Positions 15,950 to 24,312 of a stretch of 33,527 nt of DNA are shown here, piece by piece. This stretch comes from an uncultured Acidimicrobiales bacterium (GTDB lineage: Bacteria; Actinomycetota; Acidimicrobiia; Acidimicrobiales; SHLQ01), in contig CALJDK010000152.1 in NCBI GenBank assembly GCA_938023735.1, positions 1 through 33,527 of the forward strand, written 5' to 3'. Numbering within the stretch: the stretch's first letter is position 1; the number at the start of each line of letters is the position of its first letter. The notes beneath the pieces were generated by a model. The model was given only the letters and a program-made list of their open reading frames with translations. It was not told the origin of the DNA and did not search any database. Both the position numbers and the translations under genes were made by a program.

Positions 15950-17331
15950 TCTGTCATGCCGTGCAGGAAGCACTCTCGGTCCGCTCCGACAACGAACTTC
16001 TCAGCGACCCGACGCTCAGCGACCAGGAGGTCGACGACCATCTCGCGACCTGCACCCACTGCCAAGCATTCGAGAAGGCCACCCGACGGTTTACGCAGGT
16101 ACTGCGGGTCGATGCCGTCACCCAGGTACCCAACATTGCGGCCAACGTCCTTGCCGCACTCCCGGCCAAGACGCCTCGGGTAGCCCGTCGCCGGTTCGGC
16201 CAAGCAGCCGTCGTAGTCGCTGCGATGGGCGCTGCCGTTGCGGTTGGCGCAATTCAATCCGATGCTCCGAACCCCACCGAAGATCTCGCCTTGGTGCCCA
16301 CCGTGGTGTCGACAACCGCGGCACCGGTACCTTCAACCGCTCCGCCGGTCTCGAAGGTCGTAGTCTGGTCGCCCAATTCGCTCTCGGCCGACGAGACCAG
16401 CCGCATCACCTCCAACGAAATCGTCACCAAGAGTTCGGTTGCCGGGCTTCGCTCTGTCGATGTGCTCACCGAGTCGAGCGAATCCAGCACCATCGAGGTG
16501 CTGTCATTCGACCCCGCCACCTATCCCGAATTCGTCAATGAGGCCTCAAGCAGTTCGCTCTCCTCCCTTGGCGCCGAAGAGACTGTGTTGAGCGAAACTG
16601 CCGCTCTCAACCGCAACCTCGGCACCGGAAGCCGCATCACGCTCGGTACCGGCGTTGAACTGCTCATCACCGCGGTGCTTCCCGATGCTGCAATGGCCGA
16701 TGCCGATATTGCGGTGGTCAACGAAACTGCCGAAATGCTCGGAAGCTCATCGGACACCTTCATTCTTCTCGACGCACAGACCAACACCAGCGATCTTGAG
16801 TCGGTGCTTGAATGGACGGCCGATCCACAAGTGGTCGTTGTCACCCGAGCCGACGATGCCTCGCCCCGTATTGCGCCAAAGCTCCTCAGCAACATCGACC
16901 TTGCCGAAGACGAAGCCCCCGACCTCGAATGGCTCCGAGCCAACATCCGCCGAAGCGAGGTACCGCTCTTGGGCGAAATTCAGTGCCATCGAGACGTGAT
17001 TCGGGCTCTTACCGGTGCCATGAACCGCCTCGAGGCACGCGGGCTCGACGTACTTATCGACCCCGACGCTTCGGTCGAGTGTTTCGACCGCCAGTCGAGC
17101 GCCGAGAATGGCGATCACTGGCACCACAACACCGGCTTGGCAATCGACATCAACATGGTCGACGACGCACCCGCCAATGTCGACCGTCGCCTCCGACACG
17201 TAATGGAGAAGTTTGGCTTCGATTGGGGCGGCGATTCGCTGATTCCTCAGCCATCGCACTTCGAATACATCGGGCCCTTCGTAAAGGGCACACCTCCTCC
17301 CGGAGAGGACGCCACTCCTCCTGGGAATTAA
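15946..17331 (+). CDS. Zinc-finger anti-sigma factor fused to an extracellular VanY/M15 peptidase domain
   Basis: The 461-residue protein starts at a GTG overlapping the sigma-factor stop. Residues 1-50 form a zinc-binding anti-sigma head with Cys3 and the motif His32-x3-Cys36-x2-Cys39. Residues 84-103 are a single membrane helix, followed by a Thr/Pro/Ser-rich linker to about 136. A region around 137-300 looks to me like the extracellular core of MacB/FtsX-type permeases, especially ETAALNRNLGTGSRITLG near 217. The C-terminal part, about 330-450, is an M15 carboxypeptidase domain: WHHNTGLAIDIN gives His394 and Asp401, and WGGDSLIPQPSHFE gives His438 as third zinc ligand and Glu440. It would hold the sigma factor at the membrane and sense, or trim, peptidoglycan outside. 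That role is inference. Confidence 0.85.
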   Translation: MICHAVQEALSVRSDNELLSDPTLSDQEVDDHLATCTHCQAFEKATRRFTQVLRVDAVTQVPNIAANVLAALPAKTPRVARRRFGQAAVVVAAMGAAVAVGAIQSDAPNPTEDLALVPTVVSTTAAPVPSTAPPVSKVVVWSPNSLSADETSRITSNEIVTKSSVAGLRSVDVLTESSESSTIEVLSFDPATYPEFVNEASSSSLSSLGAEETVLSETAALNRNLGTGSRITLGTGVELLITAVLPDAAMADADIAVVNETAEMLGSSSDTFILLDAQTNTSDLESVLEWTADPQVVVVTRADDASPRIAPKLLSNIDLAEDEAPDLEWLRANIRRSEVPLLGEIQCHRDVIRALTGAMNRLEARGLDVLIDPDASVECFDRQSSAENGDHWHHNTGLAIDINMVDDAPANVDRRLRHVMEKFGFDWGGDSLIPQPSHFEYIGPFVKGTPPPGEDATPPGN

Positions 17332-17383
17332 CCGCTGGCTGATGGATCCCCAAACCCCTCCAGGGCGATCCTCAGCCAGCGGT
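17331..17383. terminator. Bidirectional terminator hairpin
   Basis: ACCGCTGGCTGA (17331-17342) pairs perfectly with TCAGCCAGCGGT (17372-17383). Inside it, after one bulged T, GGATC (17344-17348) pairs with GATCC (17367-17371), and CCC can pair with GGG further in. The stem begins within the anti-sigma stop codon and ends 9 bases before the stop of the convergent membrane-protein gene, so it can serve both. No long T-run follows on either side. Confidence 0.8.
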
Positions 17384-17392
17384 AAAGTTTGG

Positions 17393-18055
17393 TTAGGGCG
17401 CAGCCAATTTTTCTAACATGGCGAACAGGCCTTCGAAGCCGGGGATTTTGTCGAGGCGTCGTTGGGCGTAGAAGAAACCGCCGATGAATACGGCGATACT
17501 CAAGACCGTTCCCACGAGGAACCGGATGAGCACGAAGCCCTCGACCGATGAGTTCAACAGCAGCCAAACATCCCAGATGCTGGTAAGCAGCTGGTAGGCA
17601 CCCGCAAGGATCGTGAGATGCGACATCGTCGAGTGGTAGATCGGATGAGCCTGGGTTGCCTCGTCGAAGGGAAAAAGCATCGGGGCGAGCCGACCCAGAA
17701 TTGGCTTGTTGACCACAACCGTCGCCAGGCAGAACAGGCCAATCGCCACCTTGCCGGCGATGCCGATACCGAAGTACACGTTCTCCGAGTCAAAGAGGAT
17801 TCCCAGCCCACCACGGATCAAAAGGTAGGCAAGCAGCAGCGGCAAAAACTTGCCGATTGGCGACCCCCGCCGCTTGCGGGCCACCATCGACCGAACGCCC
17901 CAGATCGAGGCGCCGGCGATGGCCCAGCGCAACCCTCCGAAGCGGTTGAGTACAAGGAAAATGATGATGAGGCCAAGGCTGTCCCAGGTTTGGCTCGGAT
18001 CAAGGGCAGCGGGCCGGTCGGAAACAGGTTTGTTTCCGTTGGTCGGTTCGGGCAT
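17393..18055 (-). CDS. Multi-pass membrane protein, VC0807/DUF3159-like
   Basis: The 220-residue protein has about six hydrophobic segments and a short polar N-terminus (PEPTNGNKPVSDRP). Its layout, a first helix SLGLIIIFLVLNRFGGLRWA followed by a basic RSMVARKRRGSP loop and then LPLLLAYLLIRGGLGILF, resembles the VC0807 and DUF3159 families of small membrane proteins related in layout to septation protein YciB. That is a likeness of pattern, not a confirmed match. FYAQRRLDKIPGFE near the C-terminus is distinctive. It starts at ATG 18055, 71 bases after the TrhA gene on the same strand, and may be the last gene of that run. Function unknown. Confidence 0.7.
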   Translation of the reverse strand: MPEPTNGNKPVSDRPAALDPSQTWDSLGLIIIFLVLNRFGGLRWAIAGASIWGVRSMVARKRRGSPIGKFLPLLLAYLLIRGGLGILFDSENVYFGIGIAGKVAIGLFCLATVVVNKPILGRLAPMLFPFDEATQAHPIYHSTMSHLTILAGAYQLLTSIWDVWLLLNSSVEGFVLIRFLVGTVLSIAVFIGGFFYAQRRLDKIPGFEGLFAMLEKLAAP

Positions 18056-18126
18056 TGCTTCCAGTCTGGTCCAACTTTGAACTGAAACCGACCTCTACCT
18101 GTCCAGTGTTCCAGTCAATGATCCGG

Positions 18127-18819
18127 TCAGAAATGCGCCAGCACAATCGCGACGTACACGTAGTGAATGGCCGCAGCGATGATAACCATCACATGCCAGA
18201 TCTCGTGGTAGCCGAACACGTGCGGGTTGGGGTTTGGCCATTGAAAGCCCACCACCAACGCTCCGACCGAGTAGAACGCGGCTCCGACCAAGAGCAGGGT
18301 GAGGCCCAAGGCACCAGAGCTTTCGAGCAACGCTGGGCCCATGGGCAGGGCGGTCCAGCCAATGACGAGGTAGATCGTGTTGGTAACCCCTCGAGGGAGG
18401 CGAATCGAAAGCCAGATTGTGGCGAACCCCAGCAGCGCGCCAACCCAGTACACGCTGAGCAAAATGATGCGGCGACCGCCCTCGAGGCCGAGCAGTCCAA
18501 TGGCCGTCGCTCCGGTGGCCATACAGAAGAAGATGCCCGAGTGGTCCCACTGAAAGAGACGTTCGAGCTTCTCGGGGTTGGACTCGGGTTGGTGAACCCG
18601 CGCACTGATGCCGAGCATCGCACTGATACCAATGGCAAAAACCGCCACAGCGAATGCGTTGAACCAGCTTCCGGCCAGAAGTACAGCAATGATGCCAATT
18701 GGTATCGAGGCGCGGAATGCCCAGGTGTGTGAGACCCCTCGCCACTTTGGCCGCGGGAGACCCAGCGTCCGCTGCACCGACGAGGAGTACTGCTCGAGCT
18801 CGTTGGCAGTGATCGTCAT
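18127..18819 (-). CDS. trhA: Hemolysin III / TrhA family membrane protein
   Basis: The 230-residue, seven-helix protein fits the HlyIII/PAQR (CREST) family. The three metal-site regions are visible: SHTW near the N-terminus, FQWDHSGIFF in the middle, and FGYHEIWHVMV near the end, supplying conserved His and Asp residues. Bacterial TrhA has been tied to membrane energetics and fluidity, and related eukaryotic proteins are ceramidases or receptors; the reaction here is not known. The start ATG 18819 overlaps the stop of the phosphatase-BtuF gene (ATGA), so translation is coupled. The name hemolysin is historical and does not imply toxicity. Confidence 0.9.
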   Translation of the reverse strand: MTITANELEQYSSSVQRTLGLPRPKWRGVSHTWAFRASIPIGIIAVLLAGSWFNAFAVAVFAIGISAMLGISARVHQPESNPEKLERLFQWDHSGIFFCMATGATAIGLLGLEGGRRIILLSVYWVGALLGFATIWLSIRLPRGVTNTIYLVIGWTALPMGPALLESSGALGLTLLLVGAAFYSVGALVVGFQWPNPNPHVFGYHEIWHVMVIIAAAIHYVYVAIVLAHF

Positions 18820-20276
18820 GCGACCCTCACGGCAACACCAGGTAGTTCGGTTCCGGCGGCAATCGATGCCAGCACTTCGACCGCCTCGGCGATGTTTGAG
18901 GTGCAACGTGAGAACAGTCGGGTGGCGTCGGTGGCCCACACCCCGCCAGCAGGCACCGTGAGTCGGCCCGCAGCGATCGCTGCCTCGAGTTCTTGGACAG
19001 CGATGTCGAGCACGTAGCCACACTGCATACCAACAACCACGTCAACATCGGCAGCAGAAATTTCGTCCCAGCTCACCCGACGCGAGGCCTCGCCGCGGGC
19101 CGAGATCACGTTGGCGGCACCTGCCAATTCGACCAGTTCGGGAACCCAGTGCCCACCAACAAACGGCGGGTCGGCCCACTCGAGGGTGAGCATCTTGGCT
19201 GGCGTTTCGGTTTTGACGACCGAGGAGATCCGGTCGCGAATCTGCGTCTTCAGCGCCGCCGCACGAGGGACGCTGCCAAACGCATCGGCAAGCGTGTCGA
19301 TGTCGGCGTAGAGACCGTCGACCGAGGTGGCGTTAAGGGTGAGCAGTATTGATCCCTCGGGGAGCATGGCCAGCGCAGCCGGGCCCGACACGGCGCAGAC
19401 ATCGCAAATCTCCTGCGCAACGACGATCTCGGGCACGAGCTCGGCCAGCAACTCACGATCGGTCTGATACAGCGCATCGCCTGCGGCAAGGGCGGCACTG
19501 ACAGCTGCATCGATGCTTCCCGGATCGTCGCCGCCTGCAACGCCGGCCGCGCCAACGCTGCTTGATGTGGCAACCGGAAGTCCTTGCGCCTGCGGGTGGT
19601 CGCACTCGTGCGATACCGCCACCAGTCCATCGCCCAGACCCAACGCCAAGAGAAGATCGGTAGCCGACGGCACCAAACTTGCCACCCGAACAACTGGTGG
19701 TGCGGCGGGCGCAACTTCGGCGAGCAGACGGTCGACCAGCAAGGTCAGTTCGGCGGCCGATACGTCGAACTCGGGCTGCTCGCCGCCAGCGGGATCGACC
19801 ACTTCGTCTTCGGGCTCGGGGCCGATCTCAGCCAAACCGTAGGCGTCGACCCGTTGGGCCAGCGGTGACCCGGAGGCGCCGTCGGCTTCGAGAAGCGCTA
19901 CCAGTCGAGGGAACAGACCCGCCCGGCTCCGGGCCCCGGGAAACTCGCGCTCGAGATACTTGAGGTGCCCGGGCTCCATCGCAACGATCAGCGCCGCATC
20001 GTCGACATCGCTGGCCACAAGTTGATGGGAGCGATGTTCGGGGTTGCTGTGGCCAACGCTGCTGAGCGCGTTGCGAGTGCGGGTGCTCATCGGCAACCCT
20101 TCGATCACATGGGTGCCGGCGCTACCGACTTCGAAGCGAACCCCAAGCGCTCTTGCTCGGTCGGCGAACATGGTGGCCGCCATTACCGAGCGAGCGGCGT
20201 TGCCCGTGCACAGAAACACGATTTTCTCTGGGCTGGGCTTCTCCGAGCTGAGTGTATCTGGGGGGTTCGAGCTCAC
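18816..20276 (-). CDS. Fusion of low-molecular-weight phosphatase and cytosolic BtuF-like domain
   Basis: The 486-residue protein joins two families. Residues 18-190 are a low-molecular-weight protein-tyrosine phosphatase/arsenate reductase-like domain: the loop VFLCTGNAARS gives Cys23 and Arg29, and the general acid Asp161 lies in DP. Residues 196-486 match the cobalamin/iron-siderophore binding-protein fold: VRVASLVPSATDLLLALG, AVSHECDHP, AQEICDVCAVS and GGHWVPELVELAG. There is no signal peptide at either the N-terminus or the joint, so the binding domain is cytosolic; unexported BtuF-like proteins are known in actinobacteria. The catalytic residues look intact. The start is GTG 20276 with a weak ribosome site. 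The gene overlaps trhA. What the fusion does is unknown. Confidence 0.85.
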   Translation of the reverse strand: MSSNPPDTLSSEKPSPEKIVFLCTGNAARSVMAATMFADRARALGVRFEVGSAGTHVIEGLPMSTRTRNALSSVGHSNPEHRSHQLVASDVDDAALIVAMEPGHLKYLEREFPGARSRAGLFPRLVALLEADGASGSPLAQRVDAYGLAEIGPEPEDEVVDPAGGEQPEFDVSAAELTLLVDRLLAEVAPAAPPVVRVASLVPSATDLLLALGLGDGLVAVSHECDHPQAQGLPVATSSSVGAAGVAGGDDPGSIDAAVSAALAAGDALYQTDRELLAELVPEIVVAQEICDVCAVSGPAALAMLPEGSILLTLNATSVDGLYADIDTLADAFGSVPRAAALKTQIRDRISSVVKTETPAKMLTLEWADPPFVGGHWVPELVELAGAANVISARGEASRRVSWDEISAADVDVVVGMQCGYVLDIAVQELEAAIAAGRLTVPAGGVWATDATRLFSRCTSNIAEAVEVLASIAAGTELPGVAVRVA

Positions 20277-20325
20277 CGGCTAAGCCTAGGAAACCAATGG
20301 GTTCGTACGCGAGTTGGGCCGACTG

Positions 20326-20976
20326 TCACGAGCCACTCCGTAGCCGTTCGCGTGGGACACGCACAAAGAACCCTTTGGCTTCGGCTGTCACGCTGCCGTC
20401 GCCGCCCTCAACCGCACATGTTGCGTTGATAAGAAGACGACGGCCTCGGTCGCTTTCGATGAAGCTTCGAAACACCAGCGGCGTATCGAGCGGTGTGCGC
20501 TGCGGGTACCGGATCTCAAGTACTCCAGTCATTGCCGGGTCTCCTTCAACGATCCGCTGCGTGTCGCCCAAGATCGCGTCGAAGAGTCCTGCTAGGTAAC
20601 CGCCGTGCACCGTCATCGGCGGTCCCTCGTACAACCGGTTCACAGTGATGCGACCCACGAGCCCGCGGGTACCATCGTTTCGCTCTTCCTCGTACACCTC
20701 GAGGGGAACGGCGAGTGGACTCTTCGTTCCATGGAAGAGCGTGTGGTCTCGATAGTTCGACACCAGGCCCGATGCTGGCCCTACGGCACCGCTTGGGTTT
20801 TCGTACCAGCGAAGGCGTGGCTCGCCGTCGAGCCTAGCCGTAAGTAAGCGAACCGTTTCTGCCGCTTCTCGAAGAAGGCCGTCGGAGATTTCGGTTTCTT
20901 GCAGACGAAGGTTGAGCGCTCGAAGGGCTACCGCAAGGTCGTCGCCGGGGTCGGTTGCATGACTATCAGGTTCCAC
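20326..20976 (-). CDS. PaaI-type hotdog thioesterase
   Basis: The 216-residue protein has an acyl-CoA thioesterase hotdog domain in its second half. MTVHGGYLAGLFDAILGDTQR is the central helix with the conserved HGG(x)4-5D motif, and TGVLEIRYPQRTPLDTPLVFRSF and AEAKGFFVRV are the following strands. The N-terminal 70 residues are helical and not recognised. I start it at GTG 20976, after GGAAGG, which leaves a 53-base gap behind the upstream RTX gene; the longer frame to 21102 would overlap that gene. Such enzymes hydrolyse acyl-CoA thioesters in the cytosol. The substrate is not readable. Confidence 0.85.
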   Translation of the reverse strand: MEPDSHATDPGDDLAVALRALNLRLQETEISDGLLREAAETVRLLTARLDGEPRLRWYENPSGAVGPASGLVSNYRDHTLFHGTKSPLAVPLEVYEEERNDGTRGLVGRITVNRLYEGPPMTVHGGYLAGLFDAILGDTQRIVEGDPAMTGVLEIRYPQRTPLDTPLVFRSFIESDRGRRLLINATCAVEGGDGSVTAEAKGFFVRVPRERLRSGS

Positions 20977-21029
20977 AGGCCTTCCAGTGTGGCCTGCTCT
21001 TGACCATCTCGCTGCTTTGGCGGCGGTGG

Positions 21030-22502
21030 TTAACGCTTGGACCGGATCTTCTTCTGGGTTTCGCACAGAGACGCCGTGTTTCGACCCTTGCCCCCGTGGC
21101 AATAGTCGGCGCCGGCACCACCGCGAAGGATGTCTCGGCCACCGCTGCCGAGCAACCTGTCGTTACCGTTGCCACCGTCGATGCGGTCATGGCCCGCTCC
21201 ACCGTTGATGCGGTCATTGCCGTCCATGCCACAGATAAAGTCGCGTCCGCCGAGACCTTCGATGGCGTCGTTTCCGCCCAGACCAACAATGACATCGACA
21301 CCGTTGGTGCCTCGCAGCACATCGTCGCCCGACGTACCGATAATCGTTGCTCTCCGGCCCTGGCACTTCACGACAGGCTGCGTGCTGCCGAGCAGGAGGC
21401 CTTGATTGCGCAGATACTCGAGCGCTAGCCGCTCGCCGGGCGCACCCAACGACTCCATCGGAACACCCTTGGCCTCGCCGACCGTCCCGCCCCACTGCCA
21501 TCGTTCGTTGTGACCATAAACGATGCCGGTAACGCCAGCTTCAGCTGCTATCCGAGTGTCGGTGAGTATGTCCTGCGGAGTGACCGGGTTGCCGGGACCA
21601 TGGATCCGGCACCCTTTCCAGGGTGGTTCGATTGCTTCGTAGCGAAGCTCGGCTGCGTACACCGGCTTCGTGCCGGCAAGTTTCACCAGAGTACTCAGCT
21701 CCTGCGATGCTTCCTTGGGCTTGGTGCAGTGCGAGGTTTGCGGGGCGAAGAAATCATGCCACGGCAGGTTCGAGAACCGTCGATGGTTCTCGGCGCCCGA
21801 AGGGGTGTGGTAGCCGATCGGCTGGGTCGAATCTGCCGACCGGATCCCACGAGCCATGTTGGTCCAAATGCGGCCATCCTCGAGATTGCAGAAGTTGTCG
21901 CCTCCGAGAAGCCATCGACTCAACGCCGGATGGTCACCGAACAGCTCGCCAACTTTTTCACCGAACGCCTCGGCGTTGTAGGCCTTCAGCGGCCCCTTAT
22001 TGAGATTTTGGCAGGACCGATCGGGCCAGTGGCCGTGGACGTAGCCAACGCCCCAAGCCGGCGCAAGAACAACCTTGAGGCCTCGCGCCTCGGCCTCGTC
22101 AAGAATGAAGTTCATCCGCCTCTTGTGTTGGAAGTTGAAGCCGAAAAAGCCGTCCTCGTCCTGCCAGGCGGGGAACACGCCAAGCTCATAGGTGCTCTCC
22201 AACGCCCATCCGTCGAGGGGAAGGAACGACAACCAGGTGCCGGTAAAGCCCGATCGGTCGATGTGGTCGAGATAGCTAATGACCTCGGCGTCGGTGGCGC
22301 GAGTCGGCAGATCCCACGCCGTGTCGTAGAGCTCGACCTGGTCTCGGTGATCGCTCGCATCATGGTGAGCGCTTGCCGGAGTTGCGGTCTGAAGCAGCGC
22401 GGCAACAAGGGCAACCGCCACCAGCACAACCATCAGCACCGGGGTAATCGTTGTGGTTGAGTTACCTAGTCGAACAGTTGCAGTGCGGTGGGGGGCCGGC
22501 AC
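21030..22502 (-). CDS. Secreted DUF4038 glycosidase-like protein with RTX repeats, copy 1
   Basis: The 490-residue protein has a Sec signal peptide whose core is [22 protein letters not shown], cut near residue 45. The catalytic-like domain resembles DUF4038 (a TIM-barrel group that includes GH140 apiosidase): [42 protein letters not shown], and [16 protein letters not shown]. From about residue 385 there are RTX nonapeptides such as GLGGNDAIE and GGNGNDRLL that form calcium-binding beta-rolls. Four Cys frame the RTX part. It is presumably released or held at the surface to act on a glycan. Copy 2 lies 27 bases upstream on the same strand, clearly a paralogue. The start is GTG 22502. Confidence 0.82.
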   Translation of the reverse strand: MPAPHRTATVRLGNSTTTITPVLMVVLVAVALVAALLQTATPASAHHDASDHRDQVELYDTAWDLPTRATDAEVISYLDHIDRSGFTGTWLSFLPLDGWALESTYELGVFPAWQDEDGFFGFNFQHKRRMNFILDEAEARGLKVVLAPAWGVGYVHGHWPDRSCQNLNKGPLKAYNAEAFGEKVGELFGDHPALSRWLLGGDNFCNLEDGRIWTNMARGIRSADSTQPIGYHTPSGAENHRRFSNLPWHDFFAPQTSHCTKPKEASQELSTLVKLAGTKPVYAAELRYEAIEPPWKGCRIHGPGNPVTPQDILTDTRIAAEAGVTGIVYGHNERWQWGGTVGEAKGVPMESLGAPGERLALEYLRNQGLLLGSTQPVVKCQGRRATIIGTSGDDVLRGTNGVDVIVGLGGNDAIEGLGGRDFICGMDGNDRINGGAGHDRIDGGNGNDRLLGSGGRDILRGGAGADYCHGGKGRNTASLCETQKKIRSKR

Positions 22503-22529
22503 AGTTGTGACCTTTTCGGGGTGGGAGGT

Positions 22530-24209
22530 TTAACAGGACTTCGTTGTATCTGTACCAGTTCCGCCGTGACATTCATCGTCACCCGGTCCGCCAAGCAGTT
22601 TGTCAGATCCCGCTCCACCCCGCAGAATATCGCGTCCTTTGCCGCCCGCAAGGCGATCGCGACCGTCCCCGGCGTCGAGGATGTCGTTGGCACCTCCACC
22701 GCTGAGCTTGTCGCGGCCCGCCTGGCCGAACAAACCGTCCTTGCCGCCGCCGCCCTTGAGTACATCGTTGCCGGACTCGCCGATGAGCCGGTCGGCGCCG
22801 GGGCCGCCGATAATCGTGTCGTTACCGGCGCCGCCGCAGATGAGATCGTCTCCGCCGAGACCCGTGATCGTGTCGTTTCCGCCCAAACCATGAATGATGT
22901 CGCGACCCGGGGTTCCCTTGATGACGTCGTCGCGGAACGTGCCCACGATGGTGGCATCTCGTCCCAGGCACTGAATCGTTCGAGGGGGCACGGTGGTGGT
23001 GGTGGTGGTGGTCGTCGTTGTGGTGGTGGTCGTCGTTGTTGTAGTGGTGGTCGTAGTCGTTGAGGTTGAAGTTGAGCTGGTGCTTGGTGGCGTTCCCAGG
23101 TGCGGACCAACGACATTCAGGAAAGCCTGTTCGCCGGGTGAACCAAGGGTGCCGAGGTAGTCGGTGCCCGGCTCCCACAGCCATCGGGTGTGGTGGCCAA
23201 ACATCACGCCGGCTACTCCGGATCGCAACGCTGCCCGCACGTCGGCGTCGACGTGTTGGGCCTGCACCGGGTTTCCGGGGCCGTGCTCGGCGCAGCCTTC
23301 CCAATCGGGTTCGAACGCTTCGTAGCGCATCTCGGCGGCGTAGACCGGCTTGCCAAATGACTGGTTGGGGTCGTTGACGATTCCGGAAAGAACCTCTTCG
23401 AGCCGCTGGGCCGACATGCAGTGTCCGGTTTCGACGGCGAGGAAATCCATCCAGGGCTGGCTGGCGAACTCGGTGTAGCGGCCGCCGATTGGTGAGCTGT
23501 GGAACGTGATGGGCTGGGTTGCACCGCCATCGCGAATTCCCTGCGACAGGTTGGCCCAAATCTGGGGGTCTTCAACCGCGCAGAAGTTGTCGCCGCCCAT
23601 GATCCAGTAGGCGATTGCCGGGTGGTTGGCGAAGTCAGCGGCAAGTTGTTGGCCATAGTCACGCGAGTTCGATACCCGGAGTGGACCTTGGTTCTCGTTC
23701 TGGCAGGCAATGCCGCCCGGCCAATCGCCGTGGAGGTAGCGAACGCCCCATGCGACAACGAACCCAACCTTAAGGCCTCGGTCGTTTGCCTGGTCGAGCA
23801 TCCATTCGATGTCGTCGGCGTAGGGCTGGTTGAGGGTCCACTTGTCGTTGTTGGCGTCGAAGCTGGCCGACAGGTTGCCCTGCGGGTTGTCGAGGGTGAA
23901 GGCCAGACCGGTGGTGGTGAGATACGAGAACCAGAATCCGGTGAACCCGGCTTGGTCGATGTGATCGAGATACGTGATGATCTCGGATCGGCTGGCCCTG
24001 GCTCCGAGCTCCCAAGCGGTGTCGTAGCCAACAATGTTGGTTGGGACGTTGGGGTCGTGATGGGCCGCCGCCGGATCGGATCCGACAACGGGAACGAGGG
24101 GAACGAGGCCTGCGAGGAGCGCCGCAAGCGACAGCATGACGACAAAGAACATCGACGCCGGGGAAACACGAAGAGTCATGAAAACAAGTCCAAAGGGGCT
24201 GAAACGCAT
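22530..24209 (-). CDS. Secreted DUF4038 glycosidase-like protein with poly-Thr linker and RTX repeats, copy 2
   Basis: This 559-residue paralogue of the next gene has a signal peptide with MFFVVMLSLAALLAGLVPLV. Its DUF4038-like domain includes DTAWELGARASRSEIITYLD, WGVRYLHGDW, YWIMGGDNF and PVYAAEMRYEAFEPDW. A Ser/Thr stretch of about 30 residues, including about 23 Thr in a row, then joins it to a longer RTX block (GLGGNDTIT, GGAGNDTII, GGAGSDKLL and others, about ten units). Both copies share the order CxGRxATIxGT, ICG, CHGG, final Cys. Start ATG 24209 follows GGGGTG; ATG 24179 is a shorter option. The gene heads a minus-strand run ending at the 17393 membrane protein and diverges from the LLM oxidoreductase. 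Function inferred only as glycan-active. Confidence 0.82.
   Translation of the reverse strand: MRFSPFGLVFMTLRVSPASMFFVVMLSLAALLAGLVPLVPVVGSDPAAAHHDPNVPTNIVGYDTAWELGARASRSEIITYLDHIDQAGFTGFWFSYLTTTGLAFTLDNPQGNLSASFDANNDKWTLNQPYADDIEWMLDQANDRGLKVGFVVAWGVRYLHGDWPGGIACQNENQGPLRVSNSRDYGQQLAADFANHPAIAYWIMGGDNFCAVEDPQIWANLSQGIRDGGATQPITFHSSPIGGRYTEFASQPWMDFLAVETGHCMSAQRLEEVLSGIVNDPNQSFGKPVYAAEMRYEAFEPDWEGCAEHGPGNPVQAQHVDADVRAALRSGVAGVMFGHHTRWLWEPGTDYLGTLGSPGEQAFLNVVGPHLGTPPSTSSTSTSTTTTTTTTTTTTTTTTTTTTTTTVPPRTIQCLGRDATIVGTFRDDVIKGTPGRDIIHGLGGNDTITGLGGDDLICGGAGNDTIIGGPGADRLIGESGNDVLKGGGGKDGLFGQAGRDKLSGGGANDILDAGDGRDRLAGGKGRDILRGGAGSDKLLGGPGDDECHGGTGTDTTKSC
22992..23060 (-). repeat. Poly-threonine codon tract
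   Basis: About 23 consecutive ACN codons (ACC, ACG, ACA and ACT mixed) encode an uninterrupted Thr tract between catalytic and RTX domains of copy 2. Copy 1 has no such tract. Mixed codons suggest selection for threonine, not only slippage, though a run of seven ACC codons at one end could vary in length. Confidence 0.9.
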
Positions 24210-24312
24210 CAACACCCCAGTGTAGGACGCGACATGTACCTAGCGAAAGGGTTACGGCGGCATATTTCGGCGAAGACTGGACAGCGACTACCGGCCCGAC
24301 AAGTCTCGTAGC

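Noticed and set aside
21510..22460. 316-residue plus-strand frame opposite the first RTX gene
   Set aside because: The minus strand encodes a signal peptide, DUF4038 motifs and RTX repeats there; the plus frame has no recognisable feature.
22600..22970. Regularly spaced GC-rich repeats resembling a CRISPR-like or satellite array
   Set aside because: The 27-base periodicity is explained by RTX nonapeptide codons in the coding strand; there are no unique spacers.
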